DNA of 39,143 nucleotides, from IMG/VR virus record IMGVR_UViG_3300011013_000034, positions 1-39,143 of that record; one strand, given 5' to 3'. This document shows positions 1-8,028 of this stretch, piece after piece (within the stretch, counting starts at the first letter, position 1; each line of letters starts with the position of its first letter). Below the pieces are notes generated by a model. The model made no database searches and was not told the origin of the DNA. It saw nothing but the letters and a program-made list of their open reading frames with translations. The position numbers were made by a program, and so were the translations under genes. The DNA comes from a virus.

Positions 1-1
1 G

Positions 2-280
2 AATATAAATAGAAAGAACAGTCATTGGATATATCCAACTGTCTTAAAAAAATTAGAAAGAACATGTGAACAAGAAGGTATCCAGATGGTGAAGGTTTCA
101 CCATCCTATACCAGTCAAACTTGTTCAGGATGTGGCAACACAGACTCTGACTCACGAAACGGTGAGAAATATAAGTGTGTGAAATGCGGGTTAGAAATTG
201 ATGCAGATATAAATGCGGCAATCAACATTCGCAACAGAGGAGTTTATAGTCTCTCTGGCCAAATAAATAATAAAATATAA
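2..280 (+). CDS. tnpB: TnpB-family RNA-guided nuclease, C-terminal part (5' end outside window)
   Basis: The frame is open from base 2, so the gene begins upstream of the window and only about 92 codons are visible. The fragment has the TnpB C-terminus: a W-Y segment, a KLERTCEQ helix, the VKVSPSYTSQTCSGCG zinc-finger half, a second CVKCG half, and DADINAAINI, which carries the third RuvC catalytic Asp. These proteins of IS200/IS605 and IS607 elements are RNA-guided DNA nucleases. No Y1 or serine transposase is visible and no right-end hairpin was recognised in the 40 bases before the next gene. The guide RNA of such elements normally overlaps the tnpB 3' end, but I cannot define one here. 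Whether the complete gene is functional cannot be judged from the tail alone. The family call is firm. Confidence 0.9.
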   Translation, partial: NINRKNSHWIYPTVLKKLERTCEQEGIQMVKVSPSYTSQTCSGCGNTDSDSRNGEKYKCVKCGLEIDADINAAINIRNRGVYSLSGQINNKI

Positions 281-320
281 TATTTTATTTAACTATAACA
301 AAAATATTGCATTACACATT

Positions 321-680
321 ATGAAAAAAAATAACTTAAAAGATTTTTTTAAAGGATGGTTTATAGGAGATTTTGAGCCCTCTCTTTTGCGTTCACCAGA
401 TTTTGAGGTGGCGGTTAAAGATTATTCTGCTGGAGATAAAGAAAATAAACATGTTCATAAAAAAGCTGTTGAATTTACTGTTGTTTTAGATGGAGTCATA
501 TCTATGAATGATGTTAAATATTTTAAAAATGATATTATTACAATTGACAAATATGAATCAACAATATTTAAATCAATCACCGACTCAAGAACATTAGTAA
601 TTAAAACTCCGTCAGTTAAAGGAGATAAATATATTATAGATGAAACTGATATCACACAGAGGCAACCTAGAAAGGTCTAA
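321..680 (+). CDS. Small cupin-like protein, probably from a sugar or polysaccharide gene cluster
   Basis: This 119-residue protein opens with a KDFFKGWFIGDFEPS segment, followed by a single cupin-like barrel: two histidines in NKHVHKKAVE, then a glycine turn (VLDGVISMNDV) and a second half with NDIITIDKYEST. Similar short cupins occur in bacterial surface polysaccharide clusters beside nucleotide-sugar and GDPD-like genes, which matches the neighbours here. Substrate and activity are unknown. The ATG at 321 is preceded by an AT-rich leader without a Shine-Dalgarno sequence. The 3' end overlaps the next gene by 41 bases, more than the usual overlap, so the C-terminal residues past KYIIDETD may be an extension caused by loss of the original stop. 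The cupin call rests on pattern and length; the biological role is inferred from context. Confidence 0.7.
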   Translation: MKKNNLKDFFKGWFIGDFEPSLLRSPDFEVAVKDYSAGDKENKHVHKKAVEFTVVLDGVISMNDVKYFKNDIITIDKYESTIFKSITDSRTLVIKTPSVKGDKYIIDETDITQRQPRKV

Positions 681-1113
681 TCCAAAACAGGAAAATCATC
701 CTGATTACATAAGAGAAGCTTTAAGACAAGGCTTTGATGTTGAAGTAGACATTTGGCTTGTAGATGATAAGTTGTGGTTTGGACACGATGAACCACAATA
801 TGAAATTAAATGGAACTCTAAATGGAACTCTAATTGGGATTATCTAGGTGATGAACGTATATGGTGGCATTGTAAAAACCTAGAGGCCTTAGTGTATATT
901 AGAGAAAACGGCATAGGTCATACCAATTTTTTTTGGCACCAAGAGGATGATTTCACCCTGACTTCTAATTTTCATATCTGGACTTATCCAGGGAAGAAAT
1001 TAAGTAATAAATCCATTTGTGTAATGCCAGAGAGGGCAAGCTACACAAGTAGAGAGTTGAGGGATTGCTATGGAATCTGCAGCGATAACATTTTGAAATA
1101 TGTAGACTTATGA
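640..1113 (+). CDS. GDPD/PI-PLC-like phosphodiesterase, short form
   Basis: The 157-residue protein begins MKLISHRGN and has the glycerophosphodiester phosphodiesterase signature: HRG at residues 6-8, EN..P.YI..A, then DVEVDIW with the paired acidic residues, and FGHDEP with the second histidine. WHCKNLEAL and the C-terminal ICSDNILKYV are typical of a short GDPD-like family found in polysaccharide loci. The expected activity is metal-dependent hydrolysis of a phosphodiester; the substrate is unknown. A short in-frame duplication (KWNS repeated, around 811-834) lies just before the NWDYLG segment and may be recent. The stop overlaps the ATG of the galE remnant (ATGA arrangement), so the two genes were once translationally coupled. 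The frame itself is intact, unlike its downstream neighbour. Confidence 0.8.
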   Translation: MKLISHRGNLERSNPKQENHPDYIREALRQGFDVEVDIWLVDDKLWFGHDEPQYEIKWNSKWNSNWDYLGDERIWWHCKNLEALVYIRENGIGHTNFFWHQEDDFTLTSNFHIWTYPGKKLSNKSICVMPERASYTSRELRDCYGICSDNILKYVDL

Positions 1114-2058
1114 AAATTTTAGTCATAGGAGTTTAGGATATATAGGGAGCCACACAGCTGTTCAGACTGTTGAGTATGGATACGATGTCATTATCATAAA
1201 TAATTGTAGCAACGCATCCTATAAAACCTGGTTAGCACTTCAAAGACTTATAGGTAAAACTGAAAACATTTATTTGTTTGTAGGCGACATTAGAAAAGAG
1301 GAAAATCTTGATGTTGTATTTAGGTATGATAAAATTGACGCAGTCATTCATTTCGCAGCTGCAAAATCTGCTGAAGAATCTGTTGAAGAATATGTTAAAG
1401 ACTCCGACAAATACTATGACAACAATATTACTGGAACAATAAAGTTGCTCAACAAGATGAGTGAATACAAAGTGAACACACTCGTATTTTCTTCTAGCTA
1501 CTGTGTATACAGGGAGACCGAAACACCTAAAGACGGAATTGATGAAGATACTCCAATACAAAAGGCGGCAAATCCATATGGAAGCACAAAAAGGTTTGCG
1601 TAGACATCATTCAAGAATATACGGAAGTTGTCGACCTAAAAGCAGTGGCTCTAAGATATTTCATCCCTATTGGCTGTTATGAGCCTGGAAAGATTATCGA
1701 CAAACCTAAAGGGAAACCAGAAGGTCTTATTTCATACATCACAAGAGTTATTAAAGGAAATTTTGACCATTTTAGAGTACTTGGAAATGGCTACAATAAA
1801 AAGAATGGAACCGCAATTAGAGGCTATATAGATGTAAATAGCCTAGCTGCATACACACTTACCTTAGAGCATCACAAACCAATTCATACTGATAGTTTTC
1901 ACGTTTTTAATATTGGAACTGAACAAGGCCACTCAACATTTGATGTACTTCGAAAATTTAAAAAACAAGGCAATGAAATAAAATACAAAATATATCTAAA
2001 AAGAGAGGGAATATTATATCTATCTATGCAAATAACCGAAGGGCTACACAATTGTTGA
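1110..2058 (+). pseudogene. galE: Decayed UDP-glucose 4-epimerase-like gene (NAD-dependent SDR epimerase)
   Basis: Reading across frames reconstructs a GalE-like extended SDR. MKILVIG starts at ATG 1110 but runs into TAG at about 1134. One frame over, LGYIGSHTAV completes the glycine-rich NAD-binding loop, and the frame continues through DAVIHFAAAKS, LVFSSSYCVY and NPYGSTK (the catalytic YxxxK) to a stop at 1603. A further shift then gives DIIQEYTEVVDLKAVALRYF.PIG, IRGYIDV and HVFNIGTEQGHSTFDVL. After about 1985 the similarity is lost and the frame ends at 2058. Two separate single-base shifts plus a scrambled C-terminus make a functional enzyme very unlikely. A GTG at 1645 could start the last fragment, but that piece lacks the NAD-binding domain. 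The gene overlaps the preceding GDPD-like gene by ATGA, as expected for a transferred operon. Confidence 0.88.
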
Positions 2059-2119
2059 ATTAGAAAACTGAACGTACTTTTTCGCAAACTATTTCATCAA
2101 TAATATCTACTTTATAGCA

Positions 2120-2127
2120 TATTTATT
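2120..2127 (+). promoter_or_regulatory. Candidate phage promoter box, TATTTATT variant
   Basis: TATTTATT lies 46 bases before the ATG of the HAD-like gene at 2174, oriented with it. It is a one-base variant of the TATTTATA box seen at other unit heads. Position and sequence fit, but the distance is long and the region is AT-rich. Confidence 0.3.
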
Positions 2128-2173
2128 TTGTTTTCTGTTAATAATTGCTTCAATTTAATGAAAATAAAAATTT

Positions 2174-2938
2174 ATGAAAACAATAGCATTTAACATCGAC
2201 GGAGTAATTCGTAACTTTCACGCTCAGTTCGATAAACATTACCGAAAGGTATTTATTCAAAATGAAGAGCTCGTAGAAATGAACGAAGACTTTACCATTA
2301 AGGAACAAACCGAAGACGAAATTAAAGAAATTCAAGAAGCAGTTGAAAAAGCTGTTGAAGGAGCAATAAACTATCCTGTTGACTCTTGGGACCTCCTCAA
2401 TCACTATGAGTTCAAAAAGCAAGTTATTTCAATGACTGGCTCAGCTATCAATACTGAGGATGGTTATAAAATTAAAGAGAACCAGGATGACATTATTATA
2501 ACACCAAGAGAAGGTATTAAGAAGTTTATGTACGAGACTTATCCGTTCCAAATTTTTGGAAAGGCAGATGAGTATCAAGGGGCTATGGAAGCAATTAATC
2601 GCATTCAAGCTATTGGAAAAAGATTAGGTTTTAAGACAAAACTTGTTTGTGTCGCACAGAACGCTGCAATTAGAGCAACTTGCTACTTTCTTTGTAATGT
2701 ACAAAGTAGAATTAAAAGTATTGAATTTGTAGACTCTGAAAATGAGAAATGGGACCACTGCGATGTACTTGTTGATGTATCTCCAGATGCATTTCAAAGC
2801 AAGCCAGCAAACAAGACATCTGTGAAGATTGAAAGAGAATTTAATAGCTATGACAATGGAGATTTTTCATTTGACAATGTAAAGGCGTTAAATAATGAAA
2901 AAGTACTTAAAGAAATTTTAGGTTTAAAGGAAAAGTAA
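2174..2938 (+). CDS. HAD-like phosphatase-fold protein with altered motif I
   Basis: The 254-residue protein begins AFNIDGVIRNF, which matches HAD motif I (DxDGV) of 5'-nucleotidase-like enzymes except that the first, nucleophilic Asp is Asn (residue 7). Near the C-terminus CDVLVDVSPDAF resembles the acidic motif near the end of HAD folds. A charged helical insert of about 80 residues (EELVEMNEDFTIKEQTEDEIKEIQEAV region) separates motif I from the rest. The fold is reasonably supported. Because the nucleophile is missing, ordinary phosphatase activity is doubtful and a binding or structural role is possible. The gene stands alone between the cargo region and a strong terminator, so it is probably transcribed as a single unit. 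The ATG follows an AT-rich leader without a Shine-Dalgarno sequence. Confidence 0.65.
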   Translation: MKTIAFNIDGVIRNFHAQFDKHYRKVFIQNEELVEMNEDFTIKEQTEDEIKEIQEAVEKAVEGAINYPVDSWDLLNHYEFKKQVISMTGSAINTEDGYKIKENQDDIIITPREGIKKFMYETYPFQIFGKADEYQGAMEAINRIQAIGKRLGFKTKLVCVAQNAAIRATCYFLCNVQSRIKSIEFVDSENEKWDHCDVLVDVSPDAFQSKPANKTSVKIEREFNSYDNGDFSFDNVKALNNEKVLKEILGLKEK

Positions 2939-2963
2939 TAAAAATTTCATCCCCTTTATTTTT

Positions 2964-2996
2964 AAAAACCAGACTACTAAATAGTCTGGTTTTTTT
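2964..2996 (+). terminator. Rho-independent terminator after the HAD-like gene
   Basis: A 9-bp perfect stem (accagacta / tagtctggt) with a 5-base loop is extended by A-T pairs on both sides and followed by a run of seven T residues. It lies 25 bases after the stop at 2938 and is the strongest terminator seen in the window. Confidence 0.92.
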
Positions 2997-3079
2997 GTTT
3001 TTTGCAAATTTACTTTATTTTTTTCTTTCTTCGAAGTAGATTTTATTCATAAAACCTAAATATTGAAAAAAATTTTTTA

Positions 3080-4318
3080 ATGAAAGAAGAAACAGTAACA
3101 AAAAAGAAAGAGCTTACTCACAACGAAAGATGTGACCGAGCTATTGAGCAAATAAAAAGTGACAAATTTACAATCTCTTTTTATTGCCCACCTATGAATG
3201 CTCCAAGTGGTGGAGTAGCAGTCTTAATCAGATTAGCTAATGAATTAAGTAAAAAAGGGTTAAATGTAAATATGATATATGAGCCAAGGTTGGACCAACG
3301 TGCATCACAAGAAGCATCTATGAAGGCAAAAAAAGAAGTACGACTATTTGAAAGATTTAATCCAACTTGGTTGGACTTTGATATTAGTAACTTAAATTTT
3401 GTTGTTCTCGGAGATAAGCCTACCCTTAAAAAAGGAGAAAAACCACCAACTTTTAGTGATGGAACAGAAGTAAATTTCCAAACATTTAAAGTAAACCCTG
3501 AAGATATTTTAATTATACCTGAGGGATTTCCAGATATTATGCAAAAGACTGCTCAAATATCTTGTAAAAGAATTGTGCTTGCACAAAGTTGGTTTTATGT
3601 ACTTAATGCAATGGAGCCAGGACAAAAATGGCAACACTTCGGAATTAAGGATGTAATTTCTGTTTCAGACGCAATTACTGAATATTTAGATGCAATTATG
3701 CCAGGGTTAAATATTAAGAGATTACATCAAGGGATTGACCGTAAAACTTTTATTACACCTAAAAAGGTCTCTGACAAATACCCAATGGTTGCATTTACTG
3801 GTTCTAGAGGGCCAGAAAATAAATTAAAGACTCTTAATATCATTAAAACATTTTATGCTTTCTACCCACAATTTAGATGGGTTCGATTTGTTGAACTAAA
3901 AGATTTAGAGAGAAAAGAATTTGGAGAGAGATTAGCGAATTGTGCTTTCTTGCTTTACACTGATGATATTGCTGGTTTTGGAACACTTCCATTAGAAGCG
4001 ATGGCTTGTGGAACTCATGTAATTGGATGGGCTGCTCATGGAGGAAAAGAATACATGAAGTCTGACAATGAAGCAACGGGAACTTTAGGCAATGGATTTT
4101 GGACTAATAATGGAGATATTTTTCAAACAGCAGAATTGCTTGGTGTAGCAATGGAAAAATGGGTAAATGGAGATATGGATATCCCTGAAATTTCAAAAAC
4201 TTATGAGGAAACTCTTAAAGATTATACAGTAGAAGGAGAATCTGCACAAATAATTGAACTTATTAATGAATATAAAAACGAAAGAATTAATGAACTTGAG
4301 CAAGCAAAAACAAAGTAA
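3080..4318 (+). CDS. GT-B fold glycosyltransferase (GT4-like)
   Basis: This 412-residue protein has a GT-B layout. After a charged start of about 30 residues, the N-terminal half begins with ISFYCPPMNAPSGGVAVLIRLANELSKKGLNV, the usual opening of GT4-like enzymes with a glycine-rich loop. The C-terminal half contains PMVAFTGSRGPENKLKTL and GFGTLPLEAMACGTHVIGW, the nucleotide-sugar binding signature that includes the conserved Glu. It should transfer a sugar from an activated donor; donor and acceptor are unknown. Phage DNA, virion proteins and host surface are all possible acceptors. It begins about 80 bases after the terminator at 2964-2996 and heads an overlapping set with the next two genes. 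The start has no Shine-Dalgarno sequence. Confidence 0.85.
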   Translation: MKEETVTKKKELTHNERCDRAIEQIKSDKFTISFYCPPMNAPSGGVAVLIRLANELSKKGLNVNMIYEPRLDQRASQEASMKAKKEVRLFERFNPTWLDFDISNLNFVVLGDKPTLKKGEKPPTFSDGTEVNFQTFKVNPEDILIIPEGFPDIMQKTAQISCKRIVLAQSWFYVLNAMEPGQKWQHFGIKDVISVSDAITEYLDAIMPGLNIKRLHQGIDRKTFITPKKVSDKYPMVAFTGSRGPENKLKTLNIIKTFYAFYPQFRWVRFVELKDLERKEFGERLANCAFLLYTDDIAGFGTLPLEAMACGTHVIGWAAHGGKEYMKSDNEATGTLGNGFWTNNGDIFQTAELLGVAMEKWVNGDMDIPEISKTYEETLKDYTVEGESAQIIELINEYKNERINELEQAKTK

Positions 4319-5252
4319 TATATTGTTAGGATTATTCTTAGCAGATATAAAAAACGAAAATTTACTAAATGAAGCTTTATATAGTGTTTCTCAACAAGAA
4401 CTTCCAGTTGACTTGTTGATTATTCACCCTGGGCTTTCTAAAGAAGATTTAGAAAAATTACAAGCAATTGTAAATAAACCAACTGTATTTATCAAAGAGC
4501 AAAAACAAAATGCTAAGACTAATGAAGTTGAAGTAGTAGAAAACAAAATAGAGGCGACAAAACCAATTAACTTTCACATAGAAGAATTACAAATAAATAA
4601 TTTTTCTAAAGTGTTTAATACTGTGTTTAGGGTTGCCTCAGAAAATGAGTATCCAGCTTTTTCATTATTTGAAAAAGAAGATATAATTGGACCTAAATGG
4701 TTTTCAACTGCACATCAGTATATGGAAGAAAATCCAGATATGCATATATTTACTCCACTTATTAGAAATAATGTAAATGGTTCATTTATAAATTACATGA
4801 ATGAATCTGCTTGGGCAGAAGGATTTGCAGAAGAGGCTGGTAAATTTGATATGCAGCTTCTTAATCGTTTTAATTGTATAAATCCTCTTGGGGCTGTTTA
4901 TAAAACTGAAGCAATTAAAGAATATAGTGAAGAAAAAGATGATGGCTTGTTTTATCCAATGAAGGAGAGTATCAAAATTAGCCATTTTTATGAGTTTTTT
5001 ATTCGAATGGCATATAATGATGTTAAGATAATGAGTATCCCAAGAGTAGGGTATGAGATGAGAATATTTAATCAACCCGAATTCAAAGAGACTTCTTCTA
5101 AAATTCCACAAAACATAGTTCAAATTCCACTTGAAAAAGGCGGTATAACACCTGAAGAAGGTAGTTTTTGGATGGAACTAGCGAAAAAAGAATATTTCTT
5201 TGAAGATGACAGAAATAAAGTTTATGAAGAACCAAAACAACAAACAGCCTAA
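4290..5252 (+). CDS. Probable glycosyltransferase, GT-A/GT2-like
   Basis: About 320 residues. NILLGLFLADIKNENLLNEALYSVSQQ followed by VDLLIIHPGLS resembles the beta-alpha-beta start of family 2 glycosyltransferases. Further on, AFSLFEKEDIIGPKWF sits where a DxD-like metal site and acceptor region would be expected, and FNCINPLGAVYKTEAIKEYSEEKDDGLFYPM resembles the later GT-A core. No clean DxD is present, so activity is inferred from fold-like patterns and the neighbouring GT-B enzyme. ATG 4290 is preferred: it gives a 29-base overlap with the previous gene, and the next gene has an identical 29-base overlap if it starts at 5224. In-frame ATGs at 4254 and 4266 would add up to 12 poorly conserved-looking residues. 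Donor and acceptor are unknown. Confidence 0.6.
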   Translation: MNLSKQKQSNILLGLFLADIKNENLLNEALYSVSQQELPVDLLIIHPGLSKEDLEKLQAIVNKPTVFIKEQKQNAKTNEVEVVENKIEATKPINFHIEELQINNFSKVFNTVFRVASENEYPAFSLFEKEDIIGPKWFSTAHQYMEENPDMHIFTPLIRNNVNGSFINYMNESAWAEGFAEEAGKFDMQLLNRFNCINPLGAVYKTEAIKEYSEEKDDGLFYPMKESIKISHFYEFFIRMAYNDVKIMSIPRVGYEMRIFNQPEFKETSSKIPQNIVQIPLEKGGITPEEGSFWMELAKKEYFFEDDRNKVYEEPKQQTA

Positions 5253-6204
5253 AAGTAATGATGTTTCTGGCGACTCAAATTCTAAAAAAGGATTAAAGAC
5301 TGTAAAAATAAAAAAAGCTGCCTCAAAGGAATATTGGACTGAAGAAACAGAAAAGTATGTAAAAGAATATCTTGAAAATGATTTTCATTGGTATCAAGTT
5401 AAAATAGAAAAACATCTTGATAATTGTGCTAAAGAAAATAAGTCTTTAAAGAAAAAATTAGAATCAAATATTTGGAACAGAGAAGGTCTTCTTAATGAAA
5501 ATATTAAGAAAGCTTTCTCTTTAGTTGCTGATGATGATTTTATCCTTTTAAATGAGGCTTGGATAGAACAAACTAACAGGCAAAGTATTACTTTTAAAAA
5601 AGATAAAATTTTTAGGGATTTTATTCAAAAACCACTAAATCGTTTAGTTGAAAATATTATATTTAATTATAGACTTTTTAGACCTGGGGTAGACATAAAA
5701 ACTCTCCATGATGATTGTCTTACTTTTGTATATAGTAAGTTTGCTAATTTTAATCCTAGCCAAAATACAAAGTCATTTTCGTTTTATGGAACGATTGCTA
5801 AACATTATTTGCTAGGAGAAAAAAAAGAGCTTGATAAAATTCTTCAAACCAACTTAGATTATAATGACCACAAAGAAGAGGCAGATTCCAAAGAAACCGT
5901 TGAACTCGATGAAGTTTCAGACCTTGATTCATCCCTGTCTTTGTTTAATTATATAATAGAAGAGGTTGAAAGAGAGATTAACAAAGACAATATATCTAAA
6001 AATGATATTCAAGTTGGAGATGCAATAATTTCTATTTTTACAAACCATAAGATAATAGGTGTATATCAGAAAAATCAGGTATATCAACTAATAAAAGAAA
6101 GAACAGGTTTACAAACAAAAGATATTACTTATTCTCTTCATCGTTTTAGAATTTTCTATAAATTAGTTAAACAGGATTTTTTAAAACTAACAGATATTGA
6201 ATAG
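5224..6204 (+). CDS. Sigma-like protein, candidate late transcription sigma factor (gp55-like)
   Basis: About 326 residues from ATG 5224; ATG 5206 or TTG 5200 are alternatives. The N-terminus is lysine-rich. The segment around residues 137-208 (RLVENIIFNYRLF, DIKTLHDDCLTFVYSKFANFNP, KSFSFYGTIAKHYLLGEKK) follows the pattern of sigma-70 region 2 as seen in T4-type late sigma factors: a helix, an acidic DD, an NF.P turn and an aromatic F.FYGTIAKHYL helix. An acidic linker follows (residues 215-245), then a helical C-terminal part (IISIFTNHKIIGVYQKNQVYQLIKERTGLQTKDITYSLHRFR) that could be a region 4-like or winged-helix DNA-binding segment. It is the natural candidate to recognise the TATTTATA boxes described below. 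The call is by pattern only; a structure-based search would settle it. Confidence 0.6.
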   Translation: MKNQNNKQPKSNDVSGDSNSKKGLKTVKIKKAASKEYWTEETEKYVKEYLENDFHWYQVKIEKHLDNCAKENKSLKKKLESNIWNREGLLNENIKKAFSLVADDDFILLNEAWIEQTNRQSITFKKDKIFRDFIQKPLNRLVENIIFNYRLFRPGVDIKTLHDDCLTFVYSKFANFNPSQNTKSFSFYGTIAKHYLLGEKKELDKILQTNLDYNDHKEEADSKETVELDEVSDLDSSLSLFNYIIEEVEREINKDNISKNDIQVGDAIISIFTNHKIIGVYQKNQVYQLIKERTGLQTKDITYSLHRFRIFYKLVKQDFLKLTDIE

Positions 6205-6269
6205 TGGCTAAAAATTAAAAAGTGCTTAGATAATTTTATTATTCTGCTATTTTTTTTCGTCAAGCTATT

Positions 6270-6277
6270 TATTTATA
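6270..6277 (+). promoter_or_regulatory. TATTTATA box before the first tail operon
   Basis: An exact TATTTATA lies 66 bases before the ATG at 6344, overlapping a TATTTATT at 6266. It opens the 6344-9626 tail gene run, which has no other gap large enough for a promoter. Confidence 0.5.
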
Positions 6278-6343
6278 AAATTAAAACAAGAAAATCCATT
6301 CATCTAGCAAAGTTCGTGGGTGGGTTGTTCATAAATTAAAACT

Positions 6344-6739
6344 ATGTCTAACTTAAAATTAACACCAGAAGTATATTTGGCTCTCATTGAAAAATTAATG
6401 AAGAACAAAGATGAAGAAAGAGAACTTGCTTTAGATAGGTATCGAAAAGCAGATGAGATGATGGATACTGCAGAAGAATTTGCTCTTATGGGGCGAAATA
6501 CTGCTTCTTTTTTAAAAATGGCATCAGATTGTACTAATGATATGGCTGGTATGACTGATAAACTCAAAGGTATTATTTTTAAAGATGATGAAGTAGGGGC
6601 GGCTTCTATTGAATTTGGGGATGCTAAGAAAAAACAGCTTATTGAGAGTATAAAACAAATTAAAACAGAAGACCTTGAAGGTGATGATATGGATATGTCA
6701 TCTCCTAATCAGACTGAAGACCCAAAAGAAGATTATTAA
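6344..6739 (+). CDS. Hypothetical acidic helical protein in the tail operon
   Basis: The 131-residue protein is largely helical. Residues 1-75 (LTPEVYLALIEKLMKNKDEERELALDRYRKADEMMDTAEEF) have coiled-coil character, and the C-terminus is very acidic and probably disordered (DLEGDDMDMSSPNQTEDPKEDY). I do not recognise the family. It begins the overlapping tail gene run, and its stop shares bases with the next start (TAATG), so the two are translationally coupled. A small acidic helical protein at the head of a tail or baseplate operon could be a chaperone or an assembly factor; this is inference from position only. The leader lacks a Shine-Dalgarno sequence. Confidence 0.75.
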   Translation: MSNLKLTPEVYLALIEKLMKNKDEERELALDRYRKADEMMDTAEEFALMGRNTASFLKMASDCTNDMAGMTDKLKGIIFKDDEVGAASIEFGDAKKKQLIESIKQIKTEDLEGDDMDMSSPNQTEDPKEDY

Positions 6740-8028
6740 TGGCTTTAGACCTTCCTATATCAAATGTTCTTACAGATACCCAAGGAGAGCTAACTTCTAA
6801 AGTTTCAGCTATACAAAGCTTGCTTGCTCTTCCTGTTTTTCCTTATAGGAATATTCCAAAAAAAAACCAATTATCTTCTTTTGATTATCTTATGAAAATA
6901 TTGGAAACTATGGGAATTCCTCCAGAACCTCAATTTGATAAGTTTATTGACATAGTTTTATCTGAACAGAACATATTTTTAGAAAATGCGGTTCTTAATG
7001 CTTTTGCTTATTCTTTAGCTAAAAGAAATATAATTTTAAATCAACCCCCACTTGCAACCCCTCTTCTTTCAACAGAAATAGCAGCAACACAAAAAGTTAA
7101 TTTTGATTTACTTAAAGCACAGTTTGGAGGATTATATCTTGCAAATAATAAAAAAGAAATCACAAATAGTCTTATCTTTTCTGTTTTTGGTGGAGTAAAT
7201 ACTCCTGCGGGACAAATACTTGTTCCTAATTTAGCCGAAAGAAATAGACTTATTGATGGAGCTACTTGTGGAGATGAAATGTTTAGCACCTCTAATCCTC
7301 CTATTTCGCGTAATGAAGATGTAGAATTTAATCGTATTAAACTTAGACAACAACTTGAAAAAGGACAAGTAGAAATTATGGTTAATTGTCAAACTTCAAA
7401 AATAAAATTACCTTCTGAACCTGGTTTTTTACTCACTGGAGGTGGAACACAAACATTAACAGGCTCATCACCTTTGGGTACTAATGCACAAACTATACAA
7501 AATGTAGTAAATTATACTCAAGGTGAAATTCAGAAAATAAATAATGAAAAAAATGCAGCTACTGGTGGTAAAAATTTTCATCGTATAATGTTAGAAAAGT
7601 TATTGTCAAATATAACTACACTTGTTTCTCCTCATATTGTACCTGTTTTTAATTATATAACATCACAACCAGGGGGTATTCAACTTAGTCTCAGTGATTT
7701 TATACAACCAACTTGTACTGTTGCCGAAAATTGTGGTAGTTCAACTTCAGGAGTTGACCATGCATTTGCTTTTGAGCTTTCAAATGAAATGTATCGTGAA
7801 CTTGTGTCGGTTATTTTAATATTTACGATTAAAGAGTTTAAATCATTTGCTGTTAACTATTTAAAAAGGTTAGCTATTGAAAGAGCGATTCGTAAAGCAG
7901 AAAAACTTAAGTCTCAATTTAAGTTTGGTAGCATAACAGGAGCCGCAGGGCGATTGAGAAAATATAAGACCGCTCTTAGTTCTCTTTCTTCTATAGTACC
8001 TAATATTGATAATATAACAAACGTATAA
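6739..8028 (+). CDS. Unidentified tail/baseplate protein
   Basis: The 429-residue protein is coupled at both ends by TAATG overlaps, so it belongs to one structural operon. Its N-terminal part is mixed (LPISNVLTDTQGELTSKVSAIQSLLALPVFPY). A Gly/Thr/Ser-rich loop occurs near residues 233-255, and the C-terminal 80 residues are a strongly basic helix-rich region (IFTIKEFKSFAVNYLKRLAIERAIRKAEKLKSQFKFGS). Cysteines occur in pairs in mid-protein, without a clear metal motif. I recognise no catalytic motif. The position upstream of an OB-fold hub protein suggests a baseplate or tail component. There is no signal peptide or convincing membrane span. Confidence 0.8.
   Translation: MALDLPISNVLTDTQGELTSKVSAIQSLLALPVFPYRNIPKKNQLSSFDYLMKILETMGIPPEPQFDKFIDIVLSEQNIFLENAVLNAFAYSLAKRNIILNQPPLATPLLSTEIAATQKVNFDLLKAQFGGLYLANNKKEITNSLIFSVFGGVNTPAGQILVPNLAERNRLIDGATCGDEMFSTSNPPISRNEDVEFNRIKLRQQLEKGQVEIMVNCQTSKIKLPSEPGFLLTGGGTQTLTGSSPLGTNAQTIQNVVNYTQGEIQKINNEKNAATGGKNFHRIMLEKLLSNITTLVSPHIVPVFNYITSQPGGIQLSLSDFIQPTCTVAENCGSSTSGVDHAFAFELSNEMYRELVSVILIFTIKEFKSFAVNYLKRLAIERAIRKAEKLKSQFKFGSITGAAGRLRKYKTALSSLSSIVPNIDNITNV

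Noticed and set aside
1232-1561. Minus-strand frame of 109 codons across the galE remnant
   Set aside because: It is antisense to a clear, though broken, epimerase sequence and has a Cys/Phe-rich shadow composition with no motif.
6304-6567. Minus-strand frame of 87 codons over the start of the 6344 gene
   Set aside because: It covers the proposed promoter and a coupled plus-strand gene; the Ser-rich product is typical of antisense to an acidic helical protein.
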